Below are positions 27,043-35,133 of a stretch of DNA of 50,091 bases, one piece after another. The stretch comes from Deltaproteobacteria bacterium (GTDB lineage Bacteria; Desulfobacterota; GWC2-55-46). Location of the stretch: contig JACRNO010000076.1 of the NCBI GenBank assembly GCA_016234855.1, forward strand, positions 1 to 50,091. The letters are read 5' to 3'. The notes beneath the pieces were generated by a model. It ran no database searches and was not told the DNA's origin. It was given only the letters and a program-made list of their open reading frames with translations. A program made the position numbers and the translations under genes. How positions within the stretch are numbered: position 1 is the first letter of the stretch; each line of letters starts with the position of its first letter.

Positions 27043-28128
27043 ATGTCGTCAATGAAAACCAGACAACGGATCTTTTCGGCCCTTATAGGGTTTTCGATGT
27101 TGTTTGTCCTGTCCGGCAATTCAAACGCCGCTGAAAAGATATTCATCAAGGAGTACACCTATCAGGCGAGCGAGATCGACAGCAAGGTAACGTCGCGCGC
27201 TCAGGCGCTTGAGCAGGCAAAAAGGCTCGTGCTCGAGGAACTCGGCACCTATCTTATTAGCAAGACCGAGGTAAAGGACTTTGCGATATCGAGCGACAAG
27301 ATTACCGTTCTTACGGCAGGCGTTGTCCAGACCGAGATATTCGACGAGAAATGGGATGGCAAAGAATATTACCTGAAGGCCCGTATAACGGCAGACCCTG
27401 ACAAGGTGGCAAAGGCCATAGACAAGCTCCGTAAGGACGAAGGCAAAACAAAAGAGCTTGAAGATGCCAAAAAGCGCGCGGATGACGCGTTGGAGGAGAT
27501 TGCAAGGCTCAAGGCAGAACTTGATGTCGTAAAAGACGATAAATCAAAACAGCTTGAATATGCAAACACAGTCAATACCTTGAGCGCAACGGATTGGTTT
27601 GAGAAGGGGTTGGCTTTTGGAAAATCCGAAGATTACGACAACGCAATAGAGGCTTTTTCACAGGCAATCGAGTTTGAGCCATATTACGTCGTTGCCTATA
27701 TTGTCCGCGGGGTTGCGTATAACATGAAAGGCCAATACGACAGGGCAATTAAGGATTATAATAAGACAATATCGCTGAAGCCGGATTACGCCGAAGCCTA
27801 CCATTTCCGCGGGGTTGCGTATGCTAATAAAGACCAATATGACAAGGCAATTAAGGATTACAATAAGGCAATATCGCTGAAGCCGGATTACGCCGAAGCC
27901 TACTATGTCCGCGGGAATGCGTATTATATGAAAGACCAATACGGCAAGGCAATAGAGGATTTTAATAAGGCCATATCGCTGAAGCCGGATTACGGCCTTG
28001 CCTACTTTGGCCGCGGGCTTGCATATAGTATGAAAAGAGAATACAAAAAGGCAATTGCTGATTCTAAAAAGGCCTGCGAGTTGGGTGATGTAGGTGGATG
28101 CTTTTTGGAAAGCGAAATGACAAAATGA
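27043..28128 (+). CDS. Exported TPR-repeat protein
   Basis: A secreted or periplasmic protein with a signal peptide ('IFSALIGFSMLFVLSGNSNAA'), a domain of about 110 residues with 'ARITADPDKVAKAIDKL', a coiled coil ('KELEDAKKRADDALEEIARL') and five tetratricopeptide repeats. The repeats follow 'YDKAIKDYNKAISLKPDYAE'-type units of 34 residues and are almost identical at DNA level in two or three units, so they expanded recently. The ATG at 27043 (or 27031/27052) fits the signal peptide; the track start at 26815 is too early. Codon use is AT-richer than the ATPase genes on both sides. Substrate or partner is unknown. Confidence 0.85.
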   Translation: MSSMKTRQRIFSALIGFSMLFVLSGNSNAAEKIFIKEYTYQASEIDSKVTSRAQALEQAKRLVLEELGTYLISKTEVKDFAISSDKITVLTAGVVQTEIFDEKWDGKEYYLKARITADPDKVAKAIDKLRKDEGKTKELEDAKKRADDALEEIARLKAELDVVKDDKSKQLEYANTVNTLSATDWFEKGLAFGKSEDYDNAIEAFSQAIEFEPYYVVAYIVRGVAYNMKGQYDRAIKDYNKTISLKPDYAEAYHFRGVAYANKDQYDKAIKDYNKAISLKPDYAEAYYVRGNAYYMKDQYGKAIEDFNKAISLKPDYGLAYFGRGLAYSMKREYKKAIADSKKACELGDVGGCFLESEMTK

Positions 28129-28139
28129 AGGGTGATGGT

Positions 28140-28544
28140 ATGAAGCTAATAGTACACCAAGTAGACAAAGAAGATGTGTATAGAGATATTGTACGAATAC
28201 CTGAAGTGTATAGATTGGATGCTTCTGGTAGTAAGATTTCAGAAGGAACGGTATGTAAAATCACAGCTAATGGTCAATCATCTTTCGCCATTTTACGCGG
28301 GTTGAAGAATGAAACGAGAAAGGTTATCCGCGTAGATGGAAAACTTCGGGATAAATTAAAGATCAAAGATAAAGATGGCGAAGAGGTTAGATTTGATTTC
28401 AAAAAAGTTGGCCTATGTGGTGAATTCATGTGGGCTTGGGATGCCTCCGACCCGGCATACAGAGTGGCGGCTCGTCTTGCTTTACTTTCTGTCATATTAG
28501 GTCTGCTTGGGCTCATGTTAGGTGTGTTTGGTGTGTGGAAATGA
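28140..28544 (+). CDS. Membrane-anchored protein with Cdc48-N-like barrel domain
   Basis: A 134-residue protein I cannot name. Residues about 15-95 read like the N-terminal double-psi barrel of Cdc48/VAT ATPases: '[20 protein letters not shown]' matches their 'arldp.....l..Gd.v.i', and '[20 protein letters not shown]' matches '..iiRidg.lR.n..v..gd'. No AAA domain follows; instead there is a C-terminal membrane helix ('[19 protein letters not shown]'). The ATG at 28140 follows GGTGAT and lies 11 bp after the TPR gene, so the two look cotranscribed. The DNA is clearly AT-richer than the neighbouring ATPase genes, suggesting later arrival. Confidence 0.7.
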   Translation: MKLIVHQVDKEDVYRDIVRIPEVYRLDASGSKISEGTVCKITANGQSSFAILRGLKNETRKVIRVDGKLRDKLKIKDKDGEEVRFDFKKVGLCGEFMWAWDASDPAYRVAARLALLSVILGLLGLMLGVFGVWK

Positions 28545-28617
28545 CAATCGCACGGCCGTTGCGGGCCGTGCCTGCCATTTGGTAGTGCGCAATACAAATT
28601 CATTCACGGACAGAAAG

Positions 28618-29967
28618 ATGATAACCAAAGAATACCGCACCATAAAGGCCATCGAAGGCCCGCTTGTATTTGCCGAGCGGATAACCGGCTGCGGGCTCGG
28701 CGAGATGTGCATCATAAAGCTCGAAGACGGGCAGGCGCGCACCGGGCAGATACTCCAGCTTCAGGGCGACCGCGCCGTCATACAGGTGCTCGAAGGCACG
28801 GGCGGGATAGATGCGCTTACCACGAGCGTCACACCCACCGGCGAGACCGCGCGCGTCGGCGTATCCCTCGATATGTTCGGCAGGATATTCAACGGCTTTG
28901 GCGAGCCGATGGACGGCCTTCCGTCCATCATCCCTGAAAAATACCTTGAGGTCAACGGTCTGCCCATGAACCCGGCCTCGCGCGACAAGCCGAACTTCTT
29001 TGTGCAGACCGGCATCTCGGCAATAGACGGGCTCAATACGCTGGTGCGCGGACAGAAGCTGCCTATATTCTCAGGCGCCGGGCTTCCGGCAAAAGAACTG
29101 GCCGTGCAGATAGTCCGTCAGGCCCGTGTTGCCGAGGCTGCGGACTTCTGCGTCGTCTTCGGCGCGATGGGCATCACCTCGCGCGAGGCCTTTTTCTTCC
29201 GGAAGGAACTCTCCGAGGGCGGGGCGATGGAGCGCACCATCACCTTCATCAACCAGGCCATCGATCCGGTCATCGAGCGGCTCTTTACCCCGCGCATCGC
29301 GCTTGCCACGGCCGAGTACCTCGCCTTCGACAAGGGCTATCACGTCATGGTCGTTCTGACCGACATGACCGCCTATTGCGACGCGCTCCGCGAACTTGGC
29401 AGCGCGCGCGAGGAGATACCGGGAAGGCGCAGTTACCCGGGCTACATGTATACGGACCTGGCCTCGCTCTATGAAAGGGCCGGAAGGCTCAAGGGCAGGA
29501 AGGGCTCGATTACGCTCATGCCGATACTCACCATGCCCGACGACGACATAACGCATCCGATACCCGACCTCTCCGGCTATATAACGGAAGGTCAGATTGT
29601 ACTGTCGCGGGCGCTTCACAGAAAGGGCATCTACCCGCCCATAGAGGTCCTGCCGTGCCTGTCGCGGCTTATGAACCTCGGCATCGGCAAGGGCAAGACG
29701 CGCGAGACGCACCGCCGTCTCGCCGACGCGCTCTACTCGGCTTATGCAAGAGGCGGCGACGTGCGCCGCCTTACCACCATCGTCGGAGAAGACGGGCTGA
29801 CCGAGGTTGATAAGGCCTACCTCGTCTTCGCCGACGCGTTTGAGCGCCGCTTTGTTGGTCAGGGCGACGCGGATAGAACCATAGACGAGACCCTCGACCT
29901 CGGGGTCGAACTGCTGAAGATGCTCCCGGACAGGGAGCGGGCCGCGCTTACGCGCGGAAAGATCTGA
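28618..29967 (+). CDS. atpB: V/A-type ATPase non-catalytic subunit B
   Basis: Alternates with subunit A in the hexameric head. It begins '[17 protein letters not shown]' and has '[19 protein letters not shown]', '[20 protein letters not shown]', '[16 protein letters not shown]' (the degenerate P-loop region, without GKT), '[20 protein letters not shown]' and '[15 protein letters not shown]'. 449 residues, slightly shorter than the typical 460. The ATG at 28618 is chosen over the track's 28522, which lies in the previous gene. Subunit D, expected next, is absent; the plus-strand block ends here. Confidence 0.96.
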   Translation: MITKEYRTIKAIEGPLVFAERITGCGLGEMCIIKLEDGQARTGQILQLQGDRAVIQVLEGTGGIDALTTSVTPTGETARVGVSLDMFGRIFNGFGEPMDGLPSIIPEKYLEVNGLPMNPASRDKPNFFVQTGISAIDGLNTLVRGQKLPIFSGAGLPAKELAVQIVRQARVAEAADFCVVFGAMGITSREAFFFRKELSEGGAMERTITFINQAIDPVIERLFTPRIALATAEYLAFDKGYHVMVVLTDMTAYCDALRELGSAREEIPGRRSYPGYMYTDLASLYERAGRLKGRKGSITLMPILTMPDDDITHPIPDLSGYITEGQIVLSRALHRKGIYPPIEVLPCLSRLMNLGIGKGKTRETHRRLADALYSAYARGGDVRRLTTIVGEDGLTEVDKAYLVFADAFERRFVGQGDADRTIDETLDLGVELLKMLPDRERAALTRGKI

Positions 29968-29977
29968 TACCTCCCCC

Positions 29978-30050
29978 TTGACCAGCACCACTTCCCATAA
30001 TGAGAACATATTGGAATACGAATTGACGTGATAGAAGTGGTGTTAGTCAA
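29978..30050. repeat. CCAGCACCAC inverted repeat after atpB
   Basis: TTGACCAGCACCACTTC (29978-29994) and GAAGTGGTGTTAGTCAA (30034-30050) match at 15 of 17 pairs with a 39-nt loop. Core and loop end resemble the element at 1298-1375. No T-run follows, so it is not a typical terminator. Confidence 0.75.
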
Positions 30051-30091
30051 GCCCCCTCCCTGTAAAGGAGACCGTTGCATAACTTCCTTAA

Positions 30092-30180
30092 AGATTGGAT
30101 TCCCGACTAAAGCCTCGGGAATGACAGACAAAAACACCGATAAATCGTCATTCCCGCGTGTTTCTGGCGGGAATCCGGGA
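30092..30180. repeat. TCATTCCCG element between atpB and the minus-strand cluster
   Basis: TGGATTCCCGACTAAAGCCT then CGGGAATGAC, a spacer, then GTCATTCCCGCGTG and GGCGGGAATCC: the same family as 12731-12893 and 21738-21817. With 29978-30050 it fills the 317-bp gap between the convergent blocks; nothing else is seen there. Confidence 0.75.
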
Positions 30181-30284
30181 CTTAAAAGCCGATTACCGTG
30201 CGCTTAGACGCGGTTACGCAAAGATCCCCATAACAAGTGGAGGGTCAGGGTGGGGTCGCTTGGCAGGCGCGATAGGATATAATC

Positions 30285-31154
30285 CTACGCGTGTGTCATC
30301 TCTTCTATCTCGACCGAGGTGTGCCCGTAGCTCTGGAACCTGTTCGTCTTCACCTTTATGTCGCACGGGTTGCAGTGGCCGAATGCGTTGCACGGCCGCG
30401 ATATGTCCTCAAGCTCGAAGGCAGGGTCGATGATGTTGCCGACCGGCGTCCTGCCTTCGTACAGGTCGCTGTGGCACCTGTAGACAGAGCCGTCGCTGCC
30501 GATGATAAGCTCCGTTGTCTTGCACATCACCGTCTTCTTGAATTTCTTCCCGCACGCCCCGTCATACCTGTATGTGCCGTAGAGCCTGCCTTCGTGCTCG
30601 CCGAGGAATTCCTTGAACCTGAAGTCGATCCCCGCGTCCTCGCAGCGTTTCTGCGCGTCGCGGACGATCTGCTCCTGCAACGGATGCAACACGCCCCAGA
30701 TGCCGATGGAAAAGCCCGCGTTCTGCATCTTCAGAACCTTTTCCATGAGCGGGCGAAGCTCCATGACCTGCGGGTGGTAGCTGACGCGGATGGACGCGTA
30801 AGGCGATTTACGACGCAGCCTTTCCGGCTTGACGCGCCTTATGAATTCGTCCGTGTCGAATTGAAGGTTGGTGAGTATGTCGATATTGAGCTCGGGTTTT
30901 ATGTTGTTGATGATATGGATGAAGTCCTTATGGATGGACGGCTCGCCGCCCTGGAGCGTAATCGGCAGGTCGTCCCTTGAATTGATGCGGTTTATGCCGC
31001 GAACGGCCTCCGGCCCGGTCAGGCGTTTTTTGACGAAGCCGTCCTCTCCGAACCTGTTGATGCAATAGCTGCACGTAAGGTTGCATGCGAGCGTCATGAA
31101 GTAGGCCGAGTAGTTGTAGTGTTCCGGCAATACTATTGGTTTGAGTTCCGTCAT
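30285..31154 (-). CDS. Radical SAM protein of the glycan cluster
   Basis: A 289-residue radical SAM enzyme. The cluster motif CNLTCSYC supplies Cys24, Cys28 and Cys31 for the 4Fe-4S cluster; 'ITLQGGEPSIHKDF' is the GGE SAM-binding motif. The C-terminus has 'GSDGSVYRCHSDLYEG' and 'CNAFGHCNPCDI', a reduced SPASM-like set that could bind a second cluster. Substrate is unknown; SPASM proteins act on peptides or small molecules. It is the last gene of the minus-strand cluster and is separated from the GT9 gene by a 400-bp repeat-filled gap, so it may have its own promoter. Confidence 0.88.
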   Translation of the reverse strand: MTELKPIVLPEHYNYSAYFMTLACNLTCSYCINRFGEDGFVKKRLTGPEAVRGINRINSRDDLPITLQGGEPSIHKDFIHIINNIKPELNIDILTNLQFDTDEFIRRVKPERLRRKSPYASIRVSYHPQVMELRPLMEKVLKMQNAGFSIGIWGVLHPLQEQIVRDAQKRCEDAGIDFRFKEFLGEHEGRLYGTYRYDGACGKKFKKTVMCKTTELIIGSDGSVYRCHSDLYEGRTPVGNIIDPAFELEDISRPCNAFGHCNPCDIKVKTNRFQSYGHTSVEIEEMTHA

Positions 31155-31172
31155 AATGGATGCTCCGTTTTA

Positions 31173-31375
31173 GGGAACCTCTGATTTATTCTTTTTTCTG
31201 TCATTCTGAGGAGCGCTTTTGCGACGAAGAATCTCGTAAATAGTTGATTTGTCAAAAAACGAGATTCTTCGCGGAGTTTACACTGAGCGTAAAACAGATT
31301 CTTCGCTGCGCTCAGAATGACATTAAGCGAACGTGCTCAGAATGACAACCTTAACGGAATTAATCAGAGCTTCCT
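31173..31375. repeat. 203-bp MITE-like element with terminal inverted repeats
   Basis: GGGAACCTCTGATTTATT (31173-31190) and AATTAATCAGAGCTTCCT (31358-31375) match at 15 of 18 inverted positions. Inside are GTCATTCTGAGGAGCG / GAAGAATCTCG and its inverse, so most of the element can fold on itself. Much of it recurs at 14870-15046 next to the GIY-YIG gene. No clear target duplication is seen. Confidence 0.7.
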
Positions 31376-31459
31376 GAGGATTTACAGCCCGACAAACCCT
31401 TCGAATCTCCTTTCACAAGGCCGCGTACAAGATGGCCGCCCTTGTATCTTGAAGATAGC

Positions 31460-31525
31460 AGCTCAGGCCTTCAGGCCTGATACCGCTCGTCCAGCGGCCA
31501 TTTTCAGGGCTAAAGCCCTGAGCAA
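31460..31525. repeat. AGCTCAGG...CCTGAGC palindrome element
   Basis: AGCTCAGGCCTTCAGGCCTG, a spacer with CCGCTCGTCCAGCGG, and CAGGGCTAAAGCCCTGAGC. Same family as 12915-12938 and 46373-46460. With the element at 31173-31375 it accounts for most of the 400-bp gap 31155-31551. Confidence 0.75.
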
Positions 31526-31551
31526 CGCTTATAGGGTGAGCACCGCCCGCC

Positions 31552-32613
31552 CTATAGGGGAGGGGAGAGCGGTACCCCGTCATTGTCATGCGTTGCCTTG
31601 CTCCGGCTCGCGCTCCTGTCTTTTGCGAGCGTCTTTTCAATCGCGTTGAATACCGCCTGCGGCCTTATCGCGTACATGCAAGGCGTCTGTTTCCTGCATA
31701 CGGTCGAAAGGCACGGCAGGCAGTCGTAGTCGCCGTCCGGCAGCAGCTTTACGCCGTCTTTCACGTAGACCTCGCTTGCCAGGGTCGGGCCGAAGAACGA
31801 GACTATCTTCTTGTCAAGGGCGTGGGCGATGTGCAGGCCCAGGCTGTCGTTGGTGACGAGCAGCCTGCATGAGTTTATCCAATCGATATAGTCTTCGAGG
31901 GATTTAAGACCCTGCTGCCAGCTTATGGTGTATTTGTCTCCGGCGAGCTTGGCCAGCTCGTGCCAGTACTCGGGCGGCCATGCTTTAATGGGCCACTTCT
32001 CGCCCACGTGGTGGTTGAACCCGATGTCGAACTGCACCTTCGAGGTTGGCTTGTAGCCTATGATGGGCCGCTCGCCGCGCCACTCGCCGCCGACCATCTC
32101 GAAGAGGACGTCCTCCCAGTACCGGCCGTGCGAGACCTTGTCCTGCTGGTTCATGCAGATGTCGAGGACCTGCGGGCTGCCGTCGTAGGCGTTTGTCTCA
32201 TCGGACTCCGTGTCGAAACGGAAGCCGTATCGCCGCCAACCGATGAGCGAGTCGGCGAGCGCGCAGATGCCGGCAACCTTTTCGAGGTTGATGATGGTGT
32301 CGAACCTCTCGGCCTTGAGCTGCAGCACGGTCGTGAGGTCATAGGGCAGTATCCGCGCTATGCGCGGGTTGCCCTTGAGGAGCGAAATGGCCTTCTCGTC
32401 CACGAGCCACGTGACGTGCGCGTCCTTGAAGTGGTTCAAGAGCACGGTAGAGCGCAGCACGTCGCCCAGTGACGTGACGCGGCTTATCTCGTTGACGAGT
32501 GTCTCGGAGTACCCGAGCTTTATGATAAGGACCTTCTCTTTTCTTTTAAGATTCACTTTCGTAAGGCGGCGCAGGTTGAGGAGTTCGTGATGCGGGATAG
32601 GATCGACGCTCAT
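31552..32613 (-). CDS. Glycosyltransferase family 9 (heptosyltransferase-like)
   Basis: A 353-residue GT9 protein, the fold of ADP-heptose:LPS heptosyltransferases. Marks are 'VLIIKLGYSETLVNEI', 'SLGDVLRSTVLLNHFKDAHV' and 'VTWLVDEKAISLLKGNPRI' in the N-terminal half, 'RLLVTNDSLGLHIAHALDKK' (usual 'T.dsG.mHlAaal..P') and 'SFFGPTLASEVY' in the donor half. A CxxC-like group 'YDCLPCLSTVCRKQTPCM' matches the cysteine cluster many GT9 proteins have there. The donor sugar cannot be told. The context of radical SAM, TPP and GT2 genes suggests a surface polysaccharide or glycolipid. Confidence 0.88.
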   Translation of the reverse strand: MSVDPIPHHELLNLRRLTKVNLKRKEKVLIIKLGYSETLVNEISRVTSLGDVLRSTVLLNHFKDAHVTWLVDEKAISLLKGNPRIARILPYDLTTVLQLKAERFDTIINLEKVAGICALADSLIGWRRYGFRFDTESDETNAYDGSPQVLDICMNQQDKVSHGRYWEDVLFEMVGGEWRGERPIIGYKPTSKVQFDIGFNHHVGEKWPIKAWPPEYWHELAKLAGDKYTISWQQGLKSLEDYIDWINSCRLLVTNDSLGLHIAHALDKKIVSFFGPTLASEVYVKDGVKLLPDGDYDCLPCLSTVCRKQTPCMYAIRPQAVFNAIEKTLAKDRSASRSKATHDNDGVPLSPPL

Positions 32614-32746
32614 ATCCGCAATACCTCCTGTTTGTTCTCGCGTTTACAGAGTTTTAAATAGCATGGTTTGCCGCCATTGCGGCCTTTCAAAAGTCCTTAT
32701 TGGGCCTGTAAAACGTCTTGTGCAGCGGCGTGAATCGAGCCGCCCG

Positions 32747-34231
32747 CTAGGTTTTGCCCATCTCCTTCTCGATGAAGACCTCCTCGGTGTGCTTGAACCG
32801 TTCAAGGACAAAACTCTCGTAGACCCCGCGTATCGTGTCGAGGATGGAAAACTTCATCGGGTAGATGCGCTCTTTTACGAGGAAGGCCTTAACGACGTAA
32901 TATGCAATAAAGTACAGGCGCGTGAACGGCAGCTTGATGAGCCTCTTTACGACGAAGTTGCGGGTCGATGGCGCCCACAGGCAGACCGTCGCAAGCAGTG
33001 ACAGGTTGCGCTGCATCAATTTCTCTTCCTTTGTAAAGCACGTAAGCGGCGAGGTCGATTGATAGCTCATATGCAGATTGTCGAAGTTTCCGTCGAACGC
33101 GCCCTGCGCGATCGCGTATTTGGCGAGTTCGGTCTCCGGGTACGGGAAGAAGAGCGGAAACTCGCCGAATGTGACCTTGCATCGCAGGTTCAGGTCGAGC
33201 GATTCGATATCCTCGGCAAGCGAGGTGCCGGGTATGGCGAAGATGGTGTTGGAGAAGGTCGGGACCCCGTGTTTGGCGCACAGGTCGAAGGCCGCGGTCA
33301 TCGTCTCCTTCGTCATGTTGCGCTTCAGCACGTCGTTGCGCACGCGGTCGTTGCCGCTCTCTATGGACATGGACATGGACGCAAGCCCGGCGTTCTTGAG
33401 CTTCAGCAATATCGGCTCGGTAAGGAGGTTTGCCCGCATGAGGCAGTGGAAGGGCAGTCCGATCTCCTGTTTATACCTGATAGAGAATTCGTCGAGCCAT
33501 GCGTCGTCCTTCATCACAAAGATATCGTCGTAGAACTTTATGAACTGCGTGGGCCAGCGCGCCTTCAGGTCTTTAAGCTCGGCGATTACGCGCCCGACGC
33601 TCATGCGCGAGCCGAGCGTGCCGTTGCCCTTGTAGAACATATTGTATTTGTGGTTGAAGCAGTAGGTGCACTTGTAGGGACAGCCGCGGCTGACCATGAA
33701 GCTCCGCATCGGGAACCTGCCGAGGCGCGTGGTCGAGTAGAAGAGGTCGCGGTCGAGAAACGGCAGGTCGTCGAGCGCGGCCCTGCGCTCGCGCACGACC
33801 GGCGGACGGCCCTTGACAAAGTTCTTCTTCGTGACGATATTCGGTATCTCGTCGAACGAGGCCTTCTTTTCAACTGCGTCGAGAAGTTCCGGCCACGCGT
33901 CGTCGCCTTCGCCCACGCACAGGGCGTCGAACGGGTATCTCTCTATCATCTCAGGGAAGAAGGTCGCGTGAGGCCCGCCGATGACCGTGAATATGTCATT
34001 GTTAATGTCCTTGATGACCGCGTTGGCCGCGATATAGTATTTGTGCTCGCCCGTCTTGGCGCTGAAGGCCGCGATGTCGGGCGCAAAGGCGCGGACCTTC
34101 TCCTTCAGGTCCCTGTCCGCAAGCACGCAGATCGAGGTCGTATGTCCGCGTCTTTTGGCCATGGCCGACAGGAGCATGATGCCCATCGGGTCTATGTATT
34201 CGACGTCCTTTATAACGAAGAGTATCTTCAT
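32747..34231 (-). CDS. B12-binding-domain radical SAM protein
   Basis: A 494-residue class-B-like radical SAM protein. The N-terminal domain (about 1-130) has the Rossmann-like B12-binding fold, with 'GGPHATFFPEMIERYPFDAL' and 'CVGEGDDAWPELL'. The canonical DxHxxG is not seen, so cobalamin may be bound base-on or not at all. The radical SAM motif CPYKCTYC gives Cys174, Cys178 and Cys181, followed by 'IKFYDDIFVMKDDAWLDEF' and 'SMSIESGNDRVRNDVLKRNM'. Such proteins methylate unactivated carbons or rearrange lipid, hopanoid or antibiotic precursors. It lies between the GT9 and GT2 genes with gaps of 133 and 51 bp. Confidence 0.9.
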   Translation of the reverse strand: MKILFVIKDVEYIDPMGIMLLSAMAKRRGHTTSICVLADRDLKEKVRAFAPDIAAFSAKTGEHKYYIAANAVIKDINNDIFTVIGGPHATFFPEMIERYPFDALCVGEGDDAWPELLDAVEKKASFDEIPNIVTKKNFVKGRPPVVRERRAALDDLPFLDRDLFYSTTRLGRFPMRSFMVSRGCPYKCTYCFNHKYNMFYKGNGTLGSRMSVGRVIAELKDLKARWPTQFIKFYDDIFVMKDDAWLDEFSIRYKQEIGLPFHCLMRANLLTEPILLKLKNAGLASMSMSIESGNDRVRNDVLKRNMTKETMTAAFDLCAKHGVPTFSNTIFAIPGTSLAEDIESLDLNLRCKVTFGEFPLFFPYPETELAKYAIAQGAFDGNFDNLHMSYQSTSPLTCFTKEEKLMQRNLSLLATVCLWAPSTRNFVVKRLIKLPFTRLYFIAYYVVKAFLVKERIYPMKFSILDTIRGVYESFVLERFKHTEEVFIEKEMGKT

Positions 34232-34282
34232 CTTTTTTCGCCTTTATTTCGTATTGGCGTGACCGGGCTTTCGGATAATCTC

Positions 34283-35032
34283 TTATGCCGCCGTAACCCT
34301 GCGGCCGCTCATGCTGTATTGAGCGCGCCCCTTTATGCGCACGTCCCAGAAGAGCGTGAGTATCGCCTTTGCCACGCTTATCACGTTCCTGGGCGCGAAG
34401 GCCTTGCTCGCGCCGCTTGCCCTCGGTATTATCGTTACGCCGACTTCGACGTACGTGGCGCCGGAGCGCAGGAGCCTGACGAGTATCGCGGCCATGTATG
34501 CGAAACCCCATGTCTTGAGAGGGCATCTCTTGAGGAGCGCGCTCTTTATGACGCAGGTGCCGTTGTAGTAGCGCAGTCTCAGGCTGAAGAGCGTGTTGAT
34601 GAGGCTGACGAAGAGCAGGGATATCGCCTGGCGCGCCAGCGGCCTTACGTGCTGATTCGCGGTGTATGGGATGACGACATCAGCCGCGCCCGCAAGCCGG
34701 AAGACCCTGGTGATGGCCTCGGCCGGTATCTCGTTGTCGCCCGGCACCATGATGATATATTCCATGGCAGCGAGCCTTACGCCCTCCGTGTAGTTGTACC
34801 CGAAACCCATGTTCTTCGGGTTATGCACGGCGCGCACGGACGGCTCGACTTTTTTTATCTCGTCTACGACCTGCCCGGTTGAGTCGGTAGAGCCGTCGTT
34901 GAATATGATGATTTCATGACCGCTGAAGCGGCCTGACGCAACGAGCGCGGCCTTGATGGCGTCTACCGTCCCTCTGATGTTTTTTTCTTCGTTAAGGCAC
35001 GGGACGATTATGGAGATTGTCGGTTTTGTCAT
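34283..35032 (-). CDS. Glycosyltransferase family 2 (DPM1/GtrB-like)
   Basis: A 249-residue GT-A enzyme. It starts 'ISIIVPCLNEEKNIRGTVDA', has the nucleotide-binding 'IIIFNDGSTDSTG' and 'MVPGDNEIPAEAI' in place of the usual DxD. Middle-to-C-terminal 'LFVSLINTLFSLRLRYYNG' and 'WGFAYMAAILVRLLRSG' resemble polyprenyl-phosphate glycosyltransferases, but the two C-terminal membrane helices of GtrB are not clear. It probably makes a lipid-linked or membrane-proximal sugar; that is inference. Confidence 0.88.
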   Translation of the reverse strand: MTKPTISIIVPCLNEEKNIRGTVDAIKAALVASGRFSGHEIIIFNDGSTDSTGQVVDEIKKVEPSVRAVHNPKNMGFGYNYTEGVRLAAMEYIIMVPGDNEIPAEAITRVFRLAGAADVVIPYTANQHVRPLARQAISLLFVSLINTLFSLRLRYYNGTCVIKSALLKRCPLKTWGFAYMAAILVRLLRSGATYVEVGVTIIPRASGASKAFAPRNVISVAKAILTLFWDVRIKGRAQYSMSGRRVTAA

Positions 35033-35093
35033 ATTTTAATGTCCTGTCAAAAGAGGTGCGCAGACCTATAGCGCAGACCAACAGGACTGCATC

Positions 35094-35122
35094 CAGTCAG
35101 GGCTAAAGCCCTGAGCTACGGG
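35094..35122. repeat. CAGGGCTAAAGCCCTG palindrome between GT2 and E1-beta
   Basis: CAGTCAGGGCTAAAGCCCTG then AGCTACGGG. It lies in the 101-bp gap inside the otherwise tight cluster. Confidence 0.75.
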
Positions 35123-35133
35123 TAGACGGTATC

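Noticed and set aside
27700-28020. Direct repeats that might be a CRISPR array
   Set aside because: The 102-bp units are in-frame TPR coding repeats without variable spacers. No CRISPR array or cas gene is seen anywhere.
33059-34882. 607-aa plus-strand ORF across the B12-radical SAM and GT2 genes
   Set aside because: It is antisense to two clear genes, has no family features, and is biased in Arg, Val and Glu as expected from a shadow frame in GC-rich DNA.
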